Shown: one piece after another, positions 38,565-47,468 of the stretch
Layout: every line of letters begins with the position of its first letter
How positions within the stretch are numbered: position 1 is the stretch's first letter
From: Poritiphilus flavus
GTDB lineage: Bacteria; Bacteroidota; Bacteroidia; Flavobacteriales; Flavobacteriaceae
Assembly (NCBI RefSeq): GCF_009901585.1
Contig: NZ_WXYO01000002.1
Span: 590,769-654,768 of the forward strand
Reading direction: 5' to 3'
Length of the DNA: 64,000 bases
The notes under the pieces: model-generated
Databases searched by the model: none
The model's input: only the letters and a program-made list of their open reading frames with translations
Told to the model about the DNA's origin: nothing
Made by a program: the position numbers and the translations under genes

Positions 38565-39017
38565 CTATTTATCAAGTCTTTTATAGTTTTCCGAGGAGAT
38601 TCGGTTACCTTCTTCATCTATAAATATCTGGGTATAATAATCTTGCTTAAGATCCAATTCCATATTCCATTCGAGAAATTCGGGTGCAATTTTCCGAATG
38701 GAAGCAGACATATACTCCAGTTTTTCGGTAAGCGTACTGTCTGTAGTTTTGTATGATCCATAGCCGAACCATTCAACGGAATCTGTGGGTACGTAGCGGG
38801 TCCACATGATCTTCCCGTTATAGAACATTTTAATTTGTCGGTATCCATCCGCAGTAGGAACGGTATCAGTTACGTTCCCTTCTTCATCAAAGTTGTAAAA
38901 ATCAACCAATTCCCAGGTACCTTCTATGGAGGGTGTAGTTTGTAGTTTAGAAGATGAGCTAGTCGTGGCCGCGACCAAAATCAACATCAAAAAAACCAAT
39001 CCAATTAATTTTTTCAT
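38565..39017 (-). CDS. Exported lipocalin-like hypothetical protein
   Basis: This 150-residue protein has a hydrophobic N-terminal signal peptide (about residues 1-20) and a single small beta-rich domain. The segments SIEGTWELVDFYNFDEEG, YRQIKMFYNGKIMW and GYGSYKTTDSTLTEKLEY recall lipocalin-like domains of Bacteroidota. No catalytic motif is visible. It stands alone, converging with trxB across a shared terminator and followed upstream by a 119-base gap. I do not recognise a function; binding of a small ligand is only suggested by the fold class. Confidence 0.7.
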   Translation of the reverse strand: MKKLIGLVFLMLILVAATTSSSSKLQTTPSIEGTWELVDFYNFDEEGNVTDTVPTADGYRQIKMFYNGKIMWTRYVPTDSVEWFGYGSYKTTDSTLTEKLEYMSASIRKIAPEFLEWNMELDLKQDYYTQIFIDEEGNRISSENYKRLDK

Positions 39018-39136
39018 GGCTGCGTGTTTTTAAAGTGTTCGAAATATTACTTCTTAAAAGTTACGAATTTTTTTGTTAAATATATAAATTTTTAGGAAGT
39101 GAATAATAGAACTGTAAAAGTGTTGAGAATTCTCAC

Positions 39137-40204
39137 TTATCCTTTAGTCCGGGACTTTAGCACGGAAACCAGATATTGAATATCCTCTTTCTGATGGGCC
39201 GCGTTAAGCACCACCCGGCTGGTCAGGTTTTCGTTGTCATTTCCGTAATTGAAGTCTGTCACTATTATGCCATTCTCTTCCAGATTCCTGGTGAGCTTCT
39301 CGTCTGCGTAAGCAAATGCAGGATGACCTTCAATGGATCGGAAATCGGCCAGGGACGCAGATTCTTTTAGGAAAGTTTTTATGTGTTGCTTCAGGATCTT
39401 TCTCTTTTCAGCGTAATAGTCAAACGAATCCAAAAAAGTGGCCATATATGCCGGCGGTGCCGGACTGGCTCCTTCAAAGAATACCGTTGAGGCCATTTGA
39501 GAAAGGCGCTCTTTGGAGCCGCAAATGGCTCCAGCCTGAATTCCCATTGCCTTTCCCAGGGAGCAACACAAAATGAGCTCTTTGGCATTCAGTTCTTTTA
39601 GCTTTTTAAAAGAGCCATTCCCGGAGGACCCAACGACACCAATTCCATGGGAATCATCCGCAACAAGGATGATCTCTTCCAGTGGTAAAGTTGAAAGTCC
39701 TTCAAAATGAGGGTAACTGTATCCGGAAAAATCAATGCTGTCCAGAAATACTACCGGGCTTATTTTAGGACGCAATCTGAGATGTTCCCTGAGCGCAAAA
39801 TTCAGAGCGGAATAGGTAACATGGGGTTTTATCTTTGCTTTCCCGCTATTAAGGGTGCGAAGTGCGGAATGGCTATTCGGAGCGTAAAAGAGTTTATACC
39901 GGGAGCTTTGAAAAGAACTGCACAACAACTGACCCGCCAGATAGCCTGAGGAAAGGGTTAGGCTGGCTTCACTACCTATCCAGCGTGCCAAACGCTTCTC
40001 TGCCTCCTCGTAAATGGACAGCTGGATATTGGAATTCCTGGAAGCCCCGTAATTGGTTCCGTACTTTTTGATATTCCCGATCAAAATTTTCTGGAAAACC
40101 GGATCTGCCTGTACCCCAAGGTATGCGGTACCCCCAAAATACAGGTAAGGCCTGCCTTTGACTTCTATGTTACGTCCCGGATATCTACTGACTATATGTG
40201 CCAT
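39137..40204 (-). CDS. PLP-dependent alpha-oxoamine synthase-type aminotransferase (BioF-like)
   Basis: This 355-residue protein has the family segments GTNYGASRNSNIQ, VADDSHGIGVVGSSG and CSLGKAMGIQAGAI, the last containing the likely PLP lysine. These place it in the alpha-oxoamine synthase group (8-amino-7-oxononanoate synthase, KBL, serine palmitoyltransferase) that condenses an amino acid with an acyl thioester. It shares one base with the upstream dipeptide epimerase gene, so they are translationally coupled. No other biotin genes are nearby, so a true BioF role is uncertain. Confidence 0.85.
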   Translation of the reverse strand: MAHIVSRYPGRNIEVKGRPYLYFGGTAYLGVQADPVFQKILIGNIKKYGTNYGASRNSNIQLSIYEEAEKRLARWIGSEASLTLSSGYLAGQLLCSSFQSSRYKLFYAPNSHSALRTLNSGKAKIKPHVTYSALNFALREHLRLRPKISPVVFLDSIDFSGYSYPHFEGLSTLPLEEIILVADDSHGIGVVGSSGNGSFKKLKELNAKELILCCSLGKAMGIQAGAICGSKERLSQMASTVFFEGASPAPPAYMATFLDSFDYYAEKRKILKQHIKTFLKESASLADFRSIEGHPAFAYADEKLTRNLEENGIIVTDFNYGNDNENLTSRVVLNAAHQKEDIQYLVSVLKSRTKG

Positions 40205-41214
40205 TATCGCAGAATTACACCACTTCCGTTTACTTCTGGGAATAGTACCTCCCCATTCTTTTTGATCACCACACCCCGGGCGATATCCTCCTTCAACAAC
40301 ATGGCTCCATCCATGTCAACATAGTCCAACTGTGGCAATAGTTGGGCAATAGCGGATATGCCAACAGTAGATTCTGTCATACAGCCCACCATTACTTTAA
40401 GACCCATTTCCCGGGCTTGCCTTATCATACGTAAAGCCGGACTAAGGCCGCCACATTTGGTCAGTTTAATGTTGATCCCGTCAAAATACTGCCCACATTT
40501 GGCCACATCCTCTTCTACAATACAGCTTTCGTCCGCGATAACCGGCAGTACGCAATGCCGCTTCACCTGCTCCATACCCTCCCAATCATCGGCTTTTAAT
40601 GGCTGTTCCAGGAACTCCACTCCCAATTCCTTAAGTAAGGGGGCATTATGGATGGTTTCCTTTGCAGTCCAGGCGCAATTCGCATCGATACGAAACACCG
40701 CATCGCTGTGCTTTCTCAAAGCTTCCACGATAGCTACATCCTGATCTGTGCCCAATTTTATTTTGTAGATGGGCCAGGGTTTTTCGGCCATTTTCGCAAG
40801 CATTTTTTCTATAGTGTCTATGCCTATAGTGTAGTTCGTGGTTGGATAGGAGTTAATGTCCGTCTCCCAGATCTGGTACAGCGGTTTTCCATGTAGTTTT
40901 CCGTAAAGATCATGGGCGGCCAGATCCAGGGCGCAGATCGCGAAATTGCTCAAACCCTTGCTTTTGAGGAAATGATGGAAATCTTCAGGTTGACCGAAGG
41001 GAAAGCTGTTTATTTCAGGAACGATCTTTTCAATTTCGGCCTTCATGCTATTGAAGGTATGATTGTAATAGGGGTTAGAAGTTGCTTCTCCATAACCGCT
41101 TACGCCATCCAGTTGCAACTCGGCAATCAGCGTTTCCTGGAAATCGTAGGCCTCCCGCGATATGCGAAAGGTATGTTTTAGGGGTAGTTCATATTTTTTT
41201 AAGCGGACTTGCAT
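40204..41214 (-). CDS. Dipeptide epimerase (enolase superfamily, L-Ala-D/L-Glu epimerase type)
   Basis: This protein of 336 residues from the chosen start has the muconate-lactonizing-type catalytic set: Lys pair in YKIKLGTD, Asp in FRIDANCAW, Glu in EFLEQPL, Asp in VIADESC and Lys in NIKLTKCGG. These residues match L-Ala-D/L-Glu epimerases, which convert murein tripeptide-derived dipeptides for recycling, although the family includes other dipeptide specificities. An upstream in-frame ATG at 41253 would add 13 residues that do not look conserved, so 41214 is preferred. It is coupled to the PLP enzyme gene downstream by a one-base overlap. Confidence 0.88.
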   Translation of the reverse strand: MQVRLKKYELPLKHTFRISREAYDFQETLIAELQLDGVSGYGEATSNPYYNHTFNSMKAEIEKIVPEINSFPFGQPEDFHHFLKSKGLSNFAICALDLAAHDLYGKLHGKPLYQIWETDINSYPTTNYTIGIDTIEKMLAKMAEKPWPIYKIKLGTDQDVAIVEALRKHSDAVFRIDANCAWTAKETIHNAPLLKELGVEFLEQPLKADDWEGMEQVKRHCVLPVIADESCIVEEDVAKCGQYFDGINIKLTKCGGLSPALRMIRQAREMGLKVMVGCMTESTVGISAIAQLLPQLDYVDMDGAMLLKEDIARGVVIKKNGEVLFPEVNGSGVILR

Positions 41215-41241
41215 AGTACGAATATAGCCAAATACCTGCCC

Positions 41242-41301
41242 ATCAAAAAACAAAAACCCTGCCTTCTCAATACCGATGAAGATTGAGTAAAACAGGGTTT
41301 T
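41242..41301 (-). terminator. Intrinsic terminator after the DUF2807 gene (minus strand)
   Basis: AAAACCCTG at 41253-41261 pairs with CAGGGTTTT at 41293-41301, with an inner CTCAAT/ATTGAG pair (41266-41271 and 41282-41287). On the minus strand the stem is followed by a T-rich run at 41256-41242, so it ends the PadR-PspC-DUF2807 transcript before the dipeptide epimerase gene. Confidence 0.8.
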
Positions 41302-41349
41302 AAGGGTTAGGTTGGTCTGCTTGAAGGACGGTTGGCTGTGCTAAATTTA

Positions 41350-42072
41350 TTAGTACTTGTGTACGCTTCCTGAGACGGATTTCTTTTTCTTTACGCTGGC
41401 CTCTCCGGAATAGGAGATGTCTCCACCACTACTTGCATGAGCGGTCAGGGATTCAGTTACGTATACGGAGATATCTGCTCCGCTACTGGCTCCTGCATTA
41501 CATGTCTTTACTTTAAAGTCTCTTGCTTTAATATCTGATCCGCTGCTGGCATCTGCATAAAATACATTGGCCTCACCTGATATTTTGATATCCGCACCGC
41601 TGCTGCAATCTGCCTCTACCTCGTCTGCGGTAAGGGCTACCTGCAGATCCGATCCGCTACTCGCGTCCAGAGAGATCTTGCTCGCTTCAATGCTCTCCCG
41701 TACAATAAGGTCAGCCCCGCTGGAAGACTCCAGTCCTGTTATTTCTGGCAGACTTACATAGATCTTCTTGGTAGCGCGACCTATATTTTCAATAGTATGG
41801 ATCTTAAGACGTCCGTCTCTGATATCCGTGGCGATCAGATCAATTACATTCTCATCTGCCTCAACAGTGATATCGAACTCGTCGTCCTGAGTTACATAAA
41901 CATCCAGTCCTTCAGAAGCTTTAACAACAGTAAACTCTTCAGTAACTTCTCTGCGGTCTTCGGCAATTACACCGTTTCCTTTCTTTCCGTCACCGAAACT
42001 GATGTCGAATGCACAGGATGATGCAAATAATGCCATAATTAAAGCGATGGTAATTCTTGCTAGTGTTGTCAT
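41350..42072 (-). CDS. Exported DUF2807 (head GIN) domain protein
   Basis: This 240-residue protein has a lipoprotein-like signal (SSCAFD near residue 20). A DUF2807 beta-helix follows: repeated S-S-G-[AS]-D motifs such as LESSSGADLIV, LDASSGSDLQVA, DCSSGADIKIS and DASSGSDIKARD, ending HASSGGDISYSG. The regular spacing suggests a right-handed beta solenoid outside the cytoplasm. Function is unknown; members frequently lie beside PspC-domain genes and are thought to take part in envelope stress or adhesion. It is the last gene of the PadR-PspC-DUF2807 group. Confidence 0.87.
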   Translation of the reverse strand: MTTLARITIALIMALFASSCAFDISFGDGKKGNGVIAEDRREVTEEFTVVKASEGLDVYVTQDDEFDITVEADENVIDLIATDIRDGRLKIHTIENIGRATKKIYVSLPEITGLESSSGADLIVRESIEASKISLDASSGSDLQVALTADEVEADCSSGADIKISGEANVFYADASSGSDIKARDFKVKTCNAGASSGADISVYVTESLTAHASSGGDISYSGEASVKKKKSVSGSVHKY

Positions 42073-42156
42073 GATAGTTGTTTTTTATTAGCTGCCTTAT
42101 TCAGGCACGTGGTATTAAACTTTCGTTTTTGATTGATGTAAAATTCTTATTCTTTG

Positions 42157-43944
42157 TTAAGGTGTAATAGTTATTCTTGCCGAGTTGTCAATTTCAGGGT
42201 CTGAATTGAGACTTTTGCTGTCTTCATCAGCTTTTATTTCCACTCCGTTCTCGTCTAACTTCATTTTAAAGGAATCTCCGTTCTCTTCAATGTTGATCTT
42301 AATCCCATCCTCATCTATGATGATCCTGCCATTGGCATCGTCATCGGAATCCTCATCCATGGACTCCGGGCAGTCCACACATTGCAGCTGACCGTTGTCT
42401 CCCATGATCCAGAGGTAATCTACTATTTCACTTCTGTAGAGATCCTTGTCGTAGCGGGTGGTTCTTCCGATATGTCGCTTTGCGGATTCGTCGAATCTGA
42501 TATGAGTCCCTTCAGGTACAAAGACCGTCACCCGAACTTCCTGATCCCTCAACTTGTTCTCTATCGCGGTGGTTAAATAGTCATTTAAAACCAGAGTGCT
42601 TCCGTCAATGGCATATGCATACTCTATTTTGGCGGCTCTGTCCCTGGCATTTTCAAAAGAACTTCCGTTGGCATCCTTGCGTATGCGGATCTGTGGTACT
42701 GAATCCTCTGCTTTCTTGATATCAAACCGAATGTCATCCGAATAGATAAAGCGCTCTCCATCGTCATTATAGGTAATGGTCATACCGTCAAAACGGACGT
42801 TTTCCTGGTTTTCGTAATACTCACTGGCGCGTAGATTTACAGTAAGCGTATCCAGTGCAGCAGGAAAATACAAGCTTTCGTTTATGGTCTTGCTCCCGGT
42901 ATATGCATGTGCTGAGGCTTGTTTAACACCCAGTACCGTAAGTCCTATCAGCGATAACAACCAGAGTCCGAGCAGCGAAAACTTTGCAATGTTCCCGATG
43001 GATTTCAGGTTGTTCACTAAGATCTTCAGTCCCAGGTAGAGCAGGAAGAAGAACGGGATACCTACCACAAAGAACGTCAGTAGTGATACCAACCACACAG
43101 GGGCGTCCGTAGAGTTGACCATATCGTAGAAATCAACTCCGGGAATATGAACCATGTCCAGTATGCCTACAGTAAAGAGGCCGACAAAAAGTCCGATTAG
43201 AGTCGCAGCACCGATGATGATCAGGAGTATCCCAATGAATTTTCCAAGTACTTTGAAAAGGAAAAGGATGATATCTCCTAAGGTATCAAAAAAGGTCTTA
43301 CCACTGCTTTTTACCTTATTGCCAACCTTGTCGTAGTCTACGTTCTTTACTCTGTCGGCAACATCGTCAAAACCCTCCTTCACCTTGCGTTCAATATTAC
43401 TAATGTTTACGGGCTCTCCCTTCATATTGAGTTTTTGGGAAGTGGTAGCGGCTTCAGGGACCAATATCCAAAGCAGGATATAAGCGATGAATCCGAAACC
43501 TGTAAAAAGGGCAAGCAGTATAAAGGCGAGACGGATCCAAAGCGCATCTACTCCCAGGTAGTGTTCCAGACCGGAACATACCCCACCGATGTACTTGTCA
43601 TCAATATCTCTGTAGAGTTTCTTTACTTTTGGGCGATTGGCGCCTGTTTTTGGTCTGGGCTCATCCTCAAAGATGTCCTCGTCTACCATATAGTCTTCAG
43701 GCTGCCCCATGATGTTAATCACTTCGTCTACCTCTTTCAAGGTTACAACCTGTCTTTCGTTTTCCATTTTCTCATGGAAGAGCTCAGCGATTCTGGCTTC
43801 TATATCTGCGATGATCTCATCACTTCCGGCGGTCCCTGCAAAGGATTTTTTGATCACTTCCAGGTAACGCTGAAGTTTGTTATACGCCTTCTCATCAATG
43901 TGAAAGAGTATATTAGCGAGATTTATATTGACTGTCTTGTTCAT
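42157..43944 (-). CDS. PspC-domain membrane protein
   Basis: This 595-residue protein has a soluble N-terminal region (about 1-105). A PspC domain follows (about 108-170) with KKLYRDIDDKYIGGVCSGLE and a membrane segment, then several more hydrophobic segments (about 215-345). A C-terminal periplasmic-like part ends in a strongly acidic tail. PspC proteins in other bacteria sense envelope stress. The gene starts two bases after the PadR stop, so repression by that PadR protein is likely. This operon is typical of Flavobacteriia. Confidence 0.9.
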   Translation of the reverse strand: MNKTVNINLANILFHIDEKAYNKLQRYLEVIKKSFAGTAGSDEIIADIEARIAELFHEKMENERQVVTLKEVDEVINIMGQPEDYMVDEDIFEDEPRPKTGANRPKVKKLYRDIDDKYIGGVCSGLEHYLGVDALWIRLAFILLALFTGFGFIAYILLWILVPEAATTSQKLNMKGEPVNISNIERKVKEGFDDVADRVKNVDYDKVGNKVKSSGKTFFDTLGDIILFLFKVLGKFIGILLIIIGAATLIGLFVGLFTVGILDMVHIPGVDFYDMVNSTDAPVWLVSLLTFFVVGIPFFFLLYLGLKILVNNLKSIGNIAKFSLLGLWLLSLIGLTVLGVKQASAHAYTGSKTINESLYFPAALDTLTVNLRASEYYENQENVRFDGMTITYNDDGERFIYSDDIRFDIKKAEDSVPQIRIRKDANGSSFENARDRAAKIEYAYAIDGSTLVLNDYLTTAIENKLRDQEVRVTVFVPEGTHIRFDESAKRHIGRTTRYDKDLYRSEIVDYLWIMGDNGQLQCVDCPESMDEDSDDDANGRIIIDEDGIKINIEENGDSFKMKLDENGVEIKADEDSKSLNSDPEIDNSARITITP

Positions 43945-43946
43945 TA

Positions 43947-44282
43947 TTAGTTGTTTTTAGCATTGGTAACCAAATTCACTGCATTTCGTAGCTCGTCCCA
44001 GGTGGTATTCAGTTCTTTTAAGAACAATGCTCCTGTCTCTGTTAAGGCATAATATTTTCGGGGAGGTCCGGAGGTGGATTCTTCCCATCGATACGTGAGC
44101 AATCCCGCATTCTTCAGTCTTGTAAGCAGAGGATATATGGTGCCTTCTACTACAAGCATTTTAGCGTCTTTGAGGGAGCCCAAAATTTCGGAGGCATACT
44201 TATCCTCTCCGGAGAGGATGGATAGGATGCAATACTCCAAAACCCCTTTGCGCATCTGTGCTTTTGTGTTTTCTACATTCAT
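43947..44282 (-). CDS. PadR-family transcriptional regulator
   Basis: This 111-residue protein is a short PadR-type winged helix: QMRKGVLEYCILSILSGED, then LKDAKMLVVEGTIYPLLTRL and WEESTSGPPRKYYALTETG. Such proteins usually repress their own operon in response to stress or small molecules. It is the first gene of the operon with PspC and DUF2807. A 24-base direct repeat lies 82 bases upstream of its start and could be part of the control region. Confidence 0.93.
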   Translation of the reverse strand: MNVENTKAQMRKGVLEYCILSILSGEDKYASEILGSLKDAKMLVVEGTIYPLLTRLKNAGLLTYRWEESTSGPPRKYYALTETGALFLKELNTTWDELRNAVNLVTNAKNN

Positions 44283-44363
44283 AATTTTTAATTCTACTGT
44301 ACCTGTCTCGATTTTAATGAGCTACGGCACTTGGTTAACTGTTCGTTTTTTGGTAGTCCATTT

Positions 44364-44410
44364 GATTTTGATTGATGAATAAACTCCGATTTTGGTTGAT
44401 GAATAACTCC
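44364..44410. repeat. Tandem direct repeat in the padR promoter region
   Basis: Two adjoining copies of 24 and 23 bases begin at 44364 and 44388 (core TTGATGAATAA, ending ACTCC). They differ at one substitution and one missing A. They lie in the 155-base gap between the padR start and the upstream NTF2-like gene stop, where an operator would be expected. Confidence 0.8.
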
Positions 44411-44437
44411 ATGTAATCAGTGTGATGAGTACTGATC

Positions 44438-44965
44438 TTATTTTGAATTTTGTGATTGATGATCATAACTTAACTCTCTTCTTATTTTCCAGTCTCCGTT
44501 CTCCAGTATCCATACATGCGTAAATTTCGCAATGTCTCCCTGCTGGTATTCCTGGTTCTCGTCCAGGAACTCAAAGCGGTGAATCCCGTGTTGAATAGCT
44601 CCATAAAGGGCTCCCTGCCGATACAGTGGGAAAACCTCAAGACTGTTTGGGATAAGGATGCGTTTTGCCGGTTGCGGCGCACCTGCTTGTCTTTGCGCGC
44701 AGCCTTCTTCTACCGGAGACATAAAATTGCCTCGGCCTTCTGTTAGCCCTCCTTTGTCGTGATAGAACTCAAAGTCTTCTGTAAAGAACGACTCCAACAC
44801 GGCGGGTTCACAAGTATTGAAGGCCGCATTGAACAGTGTGCTGTCTTTTTCCTTCAGGGTTTGATAAAGCTCCGAATCCGTAGATTCCTGACCGTATACC
44901 ACGCTGATGAAAAGTGATAATATCAAAAAGATCAAAGTGCTTACTATTTCGCCTAACCTGCTCAT
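44438..44965 (-). CDS. Exported NTF2-like (DUF4440-type) protein
   Basis: This 175-residue protein has a signal peptide (about residues 1-25) and one NTF2-like domain. Visible segments are LKEKDSTLFNAAFNTCEP, ESFFTEDFEFYHDKGGLTEG and FTHVWILENGDWKIRRELS, which match DUF4440-type nuclear transport factor 2 folds. No catalytic residues can be named. Its ATG overlaps the stop of the DUF4870 gene (TAATG), so the two are translationally coupled. Its role is unknown. Confidence 0.8.
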   Translation of the reverse strand: MSRLGEIVSTLIFLILSLFISVVYGQESTDSELYQTLKEKDSTLFNAAFNTCEPAVLESFFTEDFEFYHDKGGLTEGRGNFMSPVEEGCAQRQAGAPQPAKRILIPNSLEVFPLYRQGALYGAIQHGIHRFEFLDENQEYQQGDIAKFTHVWILENGDWKIRRELSYDHQSQNSK

Positions 44966-45435
44966 TACTTTATGAAATTTATAGTGAATGGATATTGGTA
45001 ACGTTCGCCGTTACCACCTTTTATGGCGGCAAGAATGGTACAAACTACATCGAGTACCAGAAGTCCAAGCCCAAAAATGCCAGCCAGGACCATAACAATA
45101 ATATGTATTCCGAAACCGGAATAGTGATGTCCGAATTCCGAAAGATCGTGCTCATTGATATCCAGGATGTTGATGAATCCCACAAAATCAAAAGCGAATA
45201 TTAAAAACATTACAGCGGTGACCACAGCCAGCAGCAATCCGTATAACAAAATGCTGATCTGAAAATTAAGGGCCTGCTTTCCGTTGTAGTCTACAAATTC
45301 GTGATCGTTCTTATTGCTCAACCACAACACTAAGGGAACAAGAAAATTCCCAAAAGGAATAAAGTACTTGCTAAAGGTGGACGCATGTATTATGGCCGAC
45401 AAGTTTCGTTCGTGTTTGGTAATTGCTTCTGCCAT
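44965..45435 (-). CDS. DUF4870 membrane protein
   Basis: This 156-residue protein fits DUF4870: an N-terminal ERNLSAIIHASTFSKYFIPF segment, NDHEFVDYNGKQALNFQISI, and three to four hydrophobic stretches. A C-terminal GNGERYQYPFTINFIK closes it. The family is widespread and of unknown function. It is the first gene of a two-gene operon with the NTF2-like protein. An imperfect palindrome at 45509-45530 lies about 75 bases upstream. Confidence 0.88.
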   Translation of the reverse strand: MAEAITKHERNLSAIIHASTFSKYFIPFGNFLVPLVLWLSNKNDHEFVDYNGKQALNFQISILLYGLLLAVVTAVMFLIFAFDFVGFINILDINEHDLSEFGHHYSGFGIHIIVMVLAGIFGLGLLVLDVVCTILAAIKGGNGERYQYPFTINFIK

Positions 45436-45508
45436 GATATTAATTTGTTTACTACAATTCTATGATTAACATAATAACTTCCAATGCAAATATATGGCTA
45501 AAAAAAGG

Positions 45509-45530
45509 TAGTATGCAAAACATAGTACTA
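45509..45530. promoter_or_regulatory. Imperfect palindrome between the DUF4870 and DUF4442 genes
   Basis: TAGTATG at 45509-45515 faces CATAGTACTA at 45521-45530 across CAAAA, and the latter includes the perfect 8-base palindrome TAGTACTA. The place, between divergent genes, suits an operator. PadR proteins bind related ATG-spacer-CAT dyads, so the PadR protein encoded 1.2 kb away is one candidate; this is weak inference. Confidence 0.35.
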
Positions 45531-45600
45531 CAAATTAACATAAAATTAACATTTTAGGTTTCGGCTATTTTCGATATTTTTGGGTCAAACAAAGCTTAGA

Positions 45601-46056
45601 ATGGCAACGAATACGGGCAAATTCAACACTTTTACATTTTTTAAGCTCCCCTCGGCCTGGTGGTGCGGGGTTCGCTTAAGGGAATTGAATGAAAGCAGGG
45701 CGGTGGTCACTGTAAAGCATCGCTGGTTCAATCAAAACCCTTTTAATTCCATGTTTTGGGCTGTTCAGGGGATGGCAGCGGAGCTGAGTACAGGGGCCAT
45801 GGTCATAGATCAGATCCGGAATAGTGGCAAGCGTATTTCCATGCTGGTAGCCAATAACAATGCCACTTTTACCAAAAAAGCGACGGGCAGAATTACCTTT
45901 ACCTGCGAAGACGGAGGAAAGATCGGGGAAGCGATACAGAAGACCATAGCTACCGGCGAGGGACAAACCTTTTGGATGAGATCCATAGGCGTAAACGAGG
46001 CAGGCGTAGCGGTAAGTACCTTTAATTTTGAATGGACGGTCCGTTTAAAACAGTAA
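45601..46056 (+). CDS. DUF4442 hotdog-fold protein
   Basis: This protein of about 151 residues belongs to DUF4442, a hotdog-fold group related to acyl-CoA thioesterases. It shows FFKLPSAWWCGVRLRELNES, FNQNPFNSMFWAVQGMAAE and a beta-strand-rich C-terminal half. The ATG at 45601 is preferred; a TTG 21 bases upstream would add seven residues without family support. Thioesterase activity is plausible from the fold but not shown. It stands alone, diverging from the DUF4870 operon. Confidence 0.83.
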   Translation: MATNTGKFNTFTFFKLPSAWWCGVRLRELNESRAVVTVKHRWFNQNPFNSMFWAVQGMAAELSTGAMVIDQIRNSGKRISMLVANNNATFTKKATGRITFTCEDGGKIGEAIQKTIATGEGQTFWMRSIGVNEAGVAVSTFNFEWTVRLKQ

Positions 46057-46174
46057 TTCGCTACAGCATTGAGGAGATAAGGAGTAGATGCGTTGATGTG
46101 TTTATTTGTTTAATTACACTGTTCACCAATGAACGGCTTCATAAACCGTGGTATTATTCCAATTCAAAGTATTT

Positions 46175-46201
46175 TGTAACAAATCACAAAAATGATTTAC
46201 A
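46175..46201. repeat. AT-rich inverted repeat upstream of the AIM24-like gene
   Basis: AAATCA at 46181-46186 pairs with TGATTT at 46193-46198 across CAAAAA, and flanking TGTAA/ACA extends the dyad with one unpaired base. It is about 105 bases upstream of the ATG at 46306, in a 249-base gap where nothing else stands out. It might be an operator. Confidence 0.35.
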
Positions 46202-46305
46202 TATAGGTGTGAGCATAGAATACGCGTTACATCTGCCATAACTCTGGCGCACAAATCCATAAACAAATAATCAAATAAACCCATAAACTTTTAAAACCCA
46301 CTTTT

Positions 46306-47106
46306 ATGAATGCACATGAAATAGACTACGAGATCTTCGGAGAAGAAATGCAATATGTAGAAATAGAATTAGATCCTCAGGAGGCTGTTGTAGCTGAGGC
46401 CGGCAGCTTTATGATGATGGATACGGATATAAAAATGGACACCATCTTCGGAGACGGCTCTAACCAGGACAACAGCGTACTGGGCAAGATATTCTCGGCC
46501 GGGAAACGGATCTTAACCGGCGAAAGCCTTTTTATGACCGCTTTCCTAAACATTGGCCAGGGCAAAAAGCAGGTGAGTTTCGCCTCTCCCTATCCGGGAA
46601 AGATAGTACCCATCGACCTATCTGAGACCCAGGGTAAATTCATATGTCAGAAAGACGCCTTTCTTTGCGCCGCAAAAGGGGTTTCCGTTGGGATAGAATT
46701 TTCAAAAAGACTAGGCAGAGGTTTGTTTGGCGGCGAAGGTTTTATTATGCAGAAGCTGGAAGGTGACGGCATGGCTTTCGTTCACGCCGGTGGAACCCTG
46801 GCCAGGAAAGAACTCGCTCCCGGGGAAGTTCTCAAGGTAGATACGGGTTGCATCGTTGGATTTACCAAGGACGTGGATTACGATATAGAGTTTATAGGAG
46901 GGATCAAAAATACGATCTTCGGAGGGGAAGGCCTGTTCTTTGCCACCCTGAGAGGTCCTGGAACCGTTTACATTCAGTCCTTACCATTTAGCAGACTGGC
47001 TGGCCGTGTTTGGGCGGCAGCGCCACGAGGCGGAGGAAAAGATAAAGGTGAAGGCAGTATCTTAGGTGGCCTGGGTGACCTGCTGGATGGGGATAATAGG
47101 TTTTAG
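46306..47106 (+). CDS. TIGR00266/AIM24-family protein
   Basis: This 266-residue protein fits the TIGR00266 (DUF124, AIM24-like) family: [19 protein letters not shown] near the start and [20 protein letters not shown] central [18 protein letters not shown] and a C-terminal [18 protein letters not shown] follow. The fold is a trimeric beta-prism-like protein; the mitochondrial relative Aim24 affects inner-membrane organisation, while bacterial function is unknown. No signal peptide is visible. It is monocistronic and is followed by a 585-base repeat-rich gap. Confidence 0.92.
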   Translation: MNAHEIDYEIFGEEMQYVEIELDPQEAVVAEAGSFMMMDTDIKMDTIFGDGSNQDNSVLGKIFSAGKRILTGESLFMTAFLNIGQGKKQVSFASPYPGKIVPIDLSETQGKFICQKDAFLCAAKGVSVGIEFSKRLGRGLFGGEGFIMQKLEGDGMAFVHAGGTLARKELAPGEVLKVDTGCIVGFTKDVDYDIEFIGGIKNTIFGGEGLFFATLRGPGTVYIQSLPFSRLAGRVWAAAPRGGGKDKGEGSILGGLGDLLDGDNRF

Positions 47107-47120
47107 TTCAGTGAACAGTC

Positions 47121-47346
47121 CTCCTTCGCTAAAGCTTCGGAGGATAAATTCAGTGGGCAGTACGTATTGTCAGGTCGAGCGCAGTCGAGGGGGCAATTAA
47201 TTGGAGTGAACAGTAATCAGTAAACAGTTTGCAGTTCGCGGTTGGCAGTCCTCCTTCGCTGAAGCTTCGGAGGATAAATATTGGACAATGTCTCCCCGAG
47301 CGCAGTCGAGACCTCCTACACTAAGGCTTCGGAGGATAAATTCAGT
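47121..47346. repeat. Interspersed repeats: three CTTCGGAGGATAAA-type elements and two GAGCGCAGTCGAG elements
   Basis: Copies ending CTTCGGAGGATAAA occur at 47121-47148, 47251-47279 and 47312-47340. The first two also share CTCCTTCGCT at their left end, while the third differs there. GAGCGCAGTCGAG occurs at 47178-47189 and 47298-47310. The latter overlaps a CTCGACTGCGCTCGA-type palindrome known to me as a common flavobacterial dispersed repeat. Direct comparison of the copies supports the repeat call. Confidence 0.8.
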
Positions 47347-47468
47347 AAACAGTTTGCAGTTAATAGTCGCTGGTTAATAGTCTTCGTAAAACATAAAATC
47401 AATTAAGAATTACTACATACGAAATACGAAGATGATGTCGAATTTTTATATTTGGTAAAAAACCATCT

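Noticed and set aside
39137-40204. Biotin synthesis gene bioF
   Set aside because: The fold matches, but no other biotin gene is nearby and the gene is coupled to a dipeptide epimerase.
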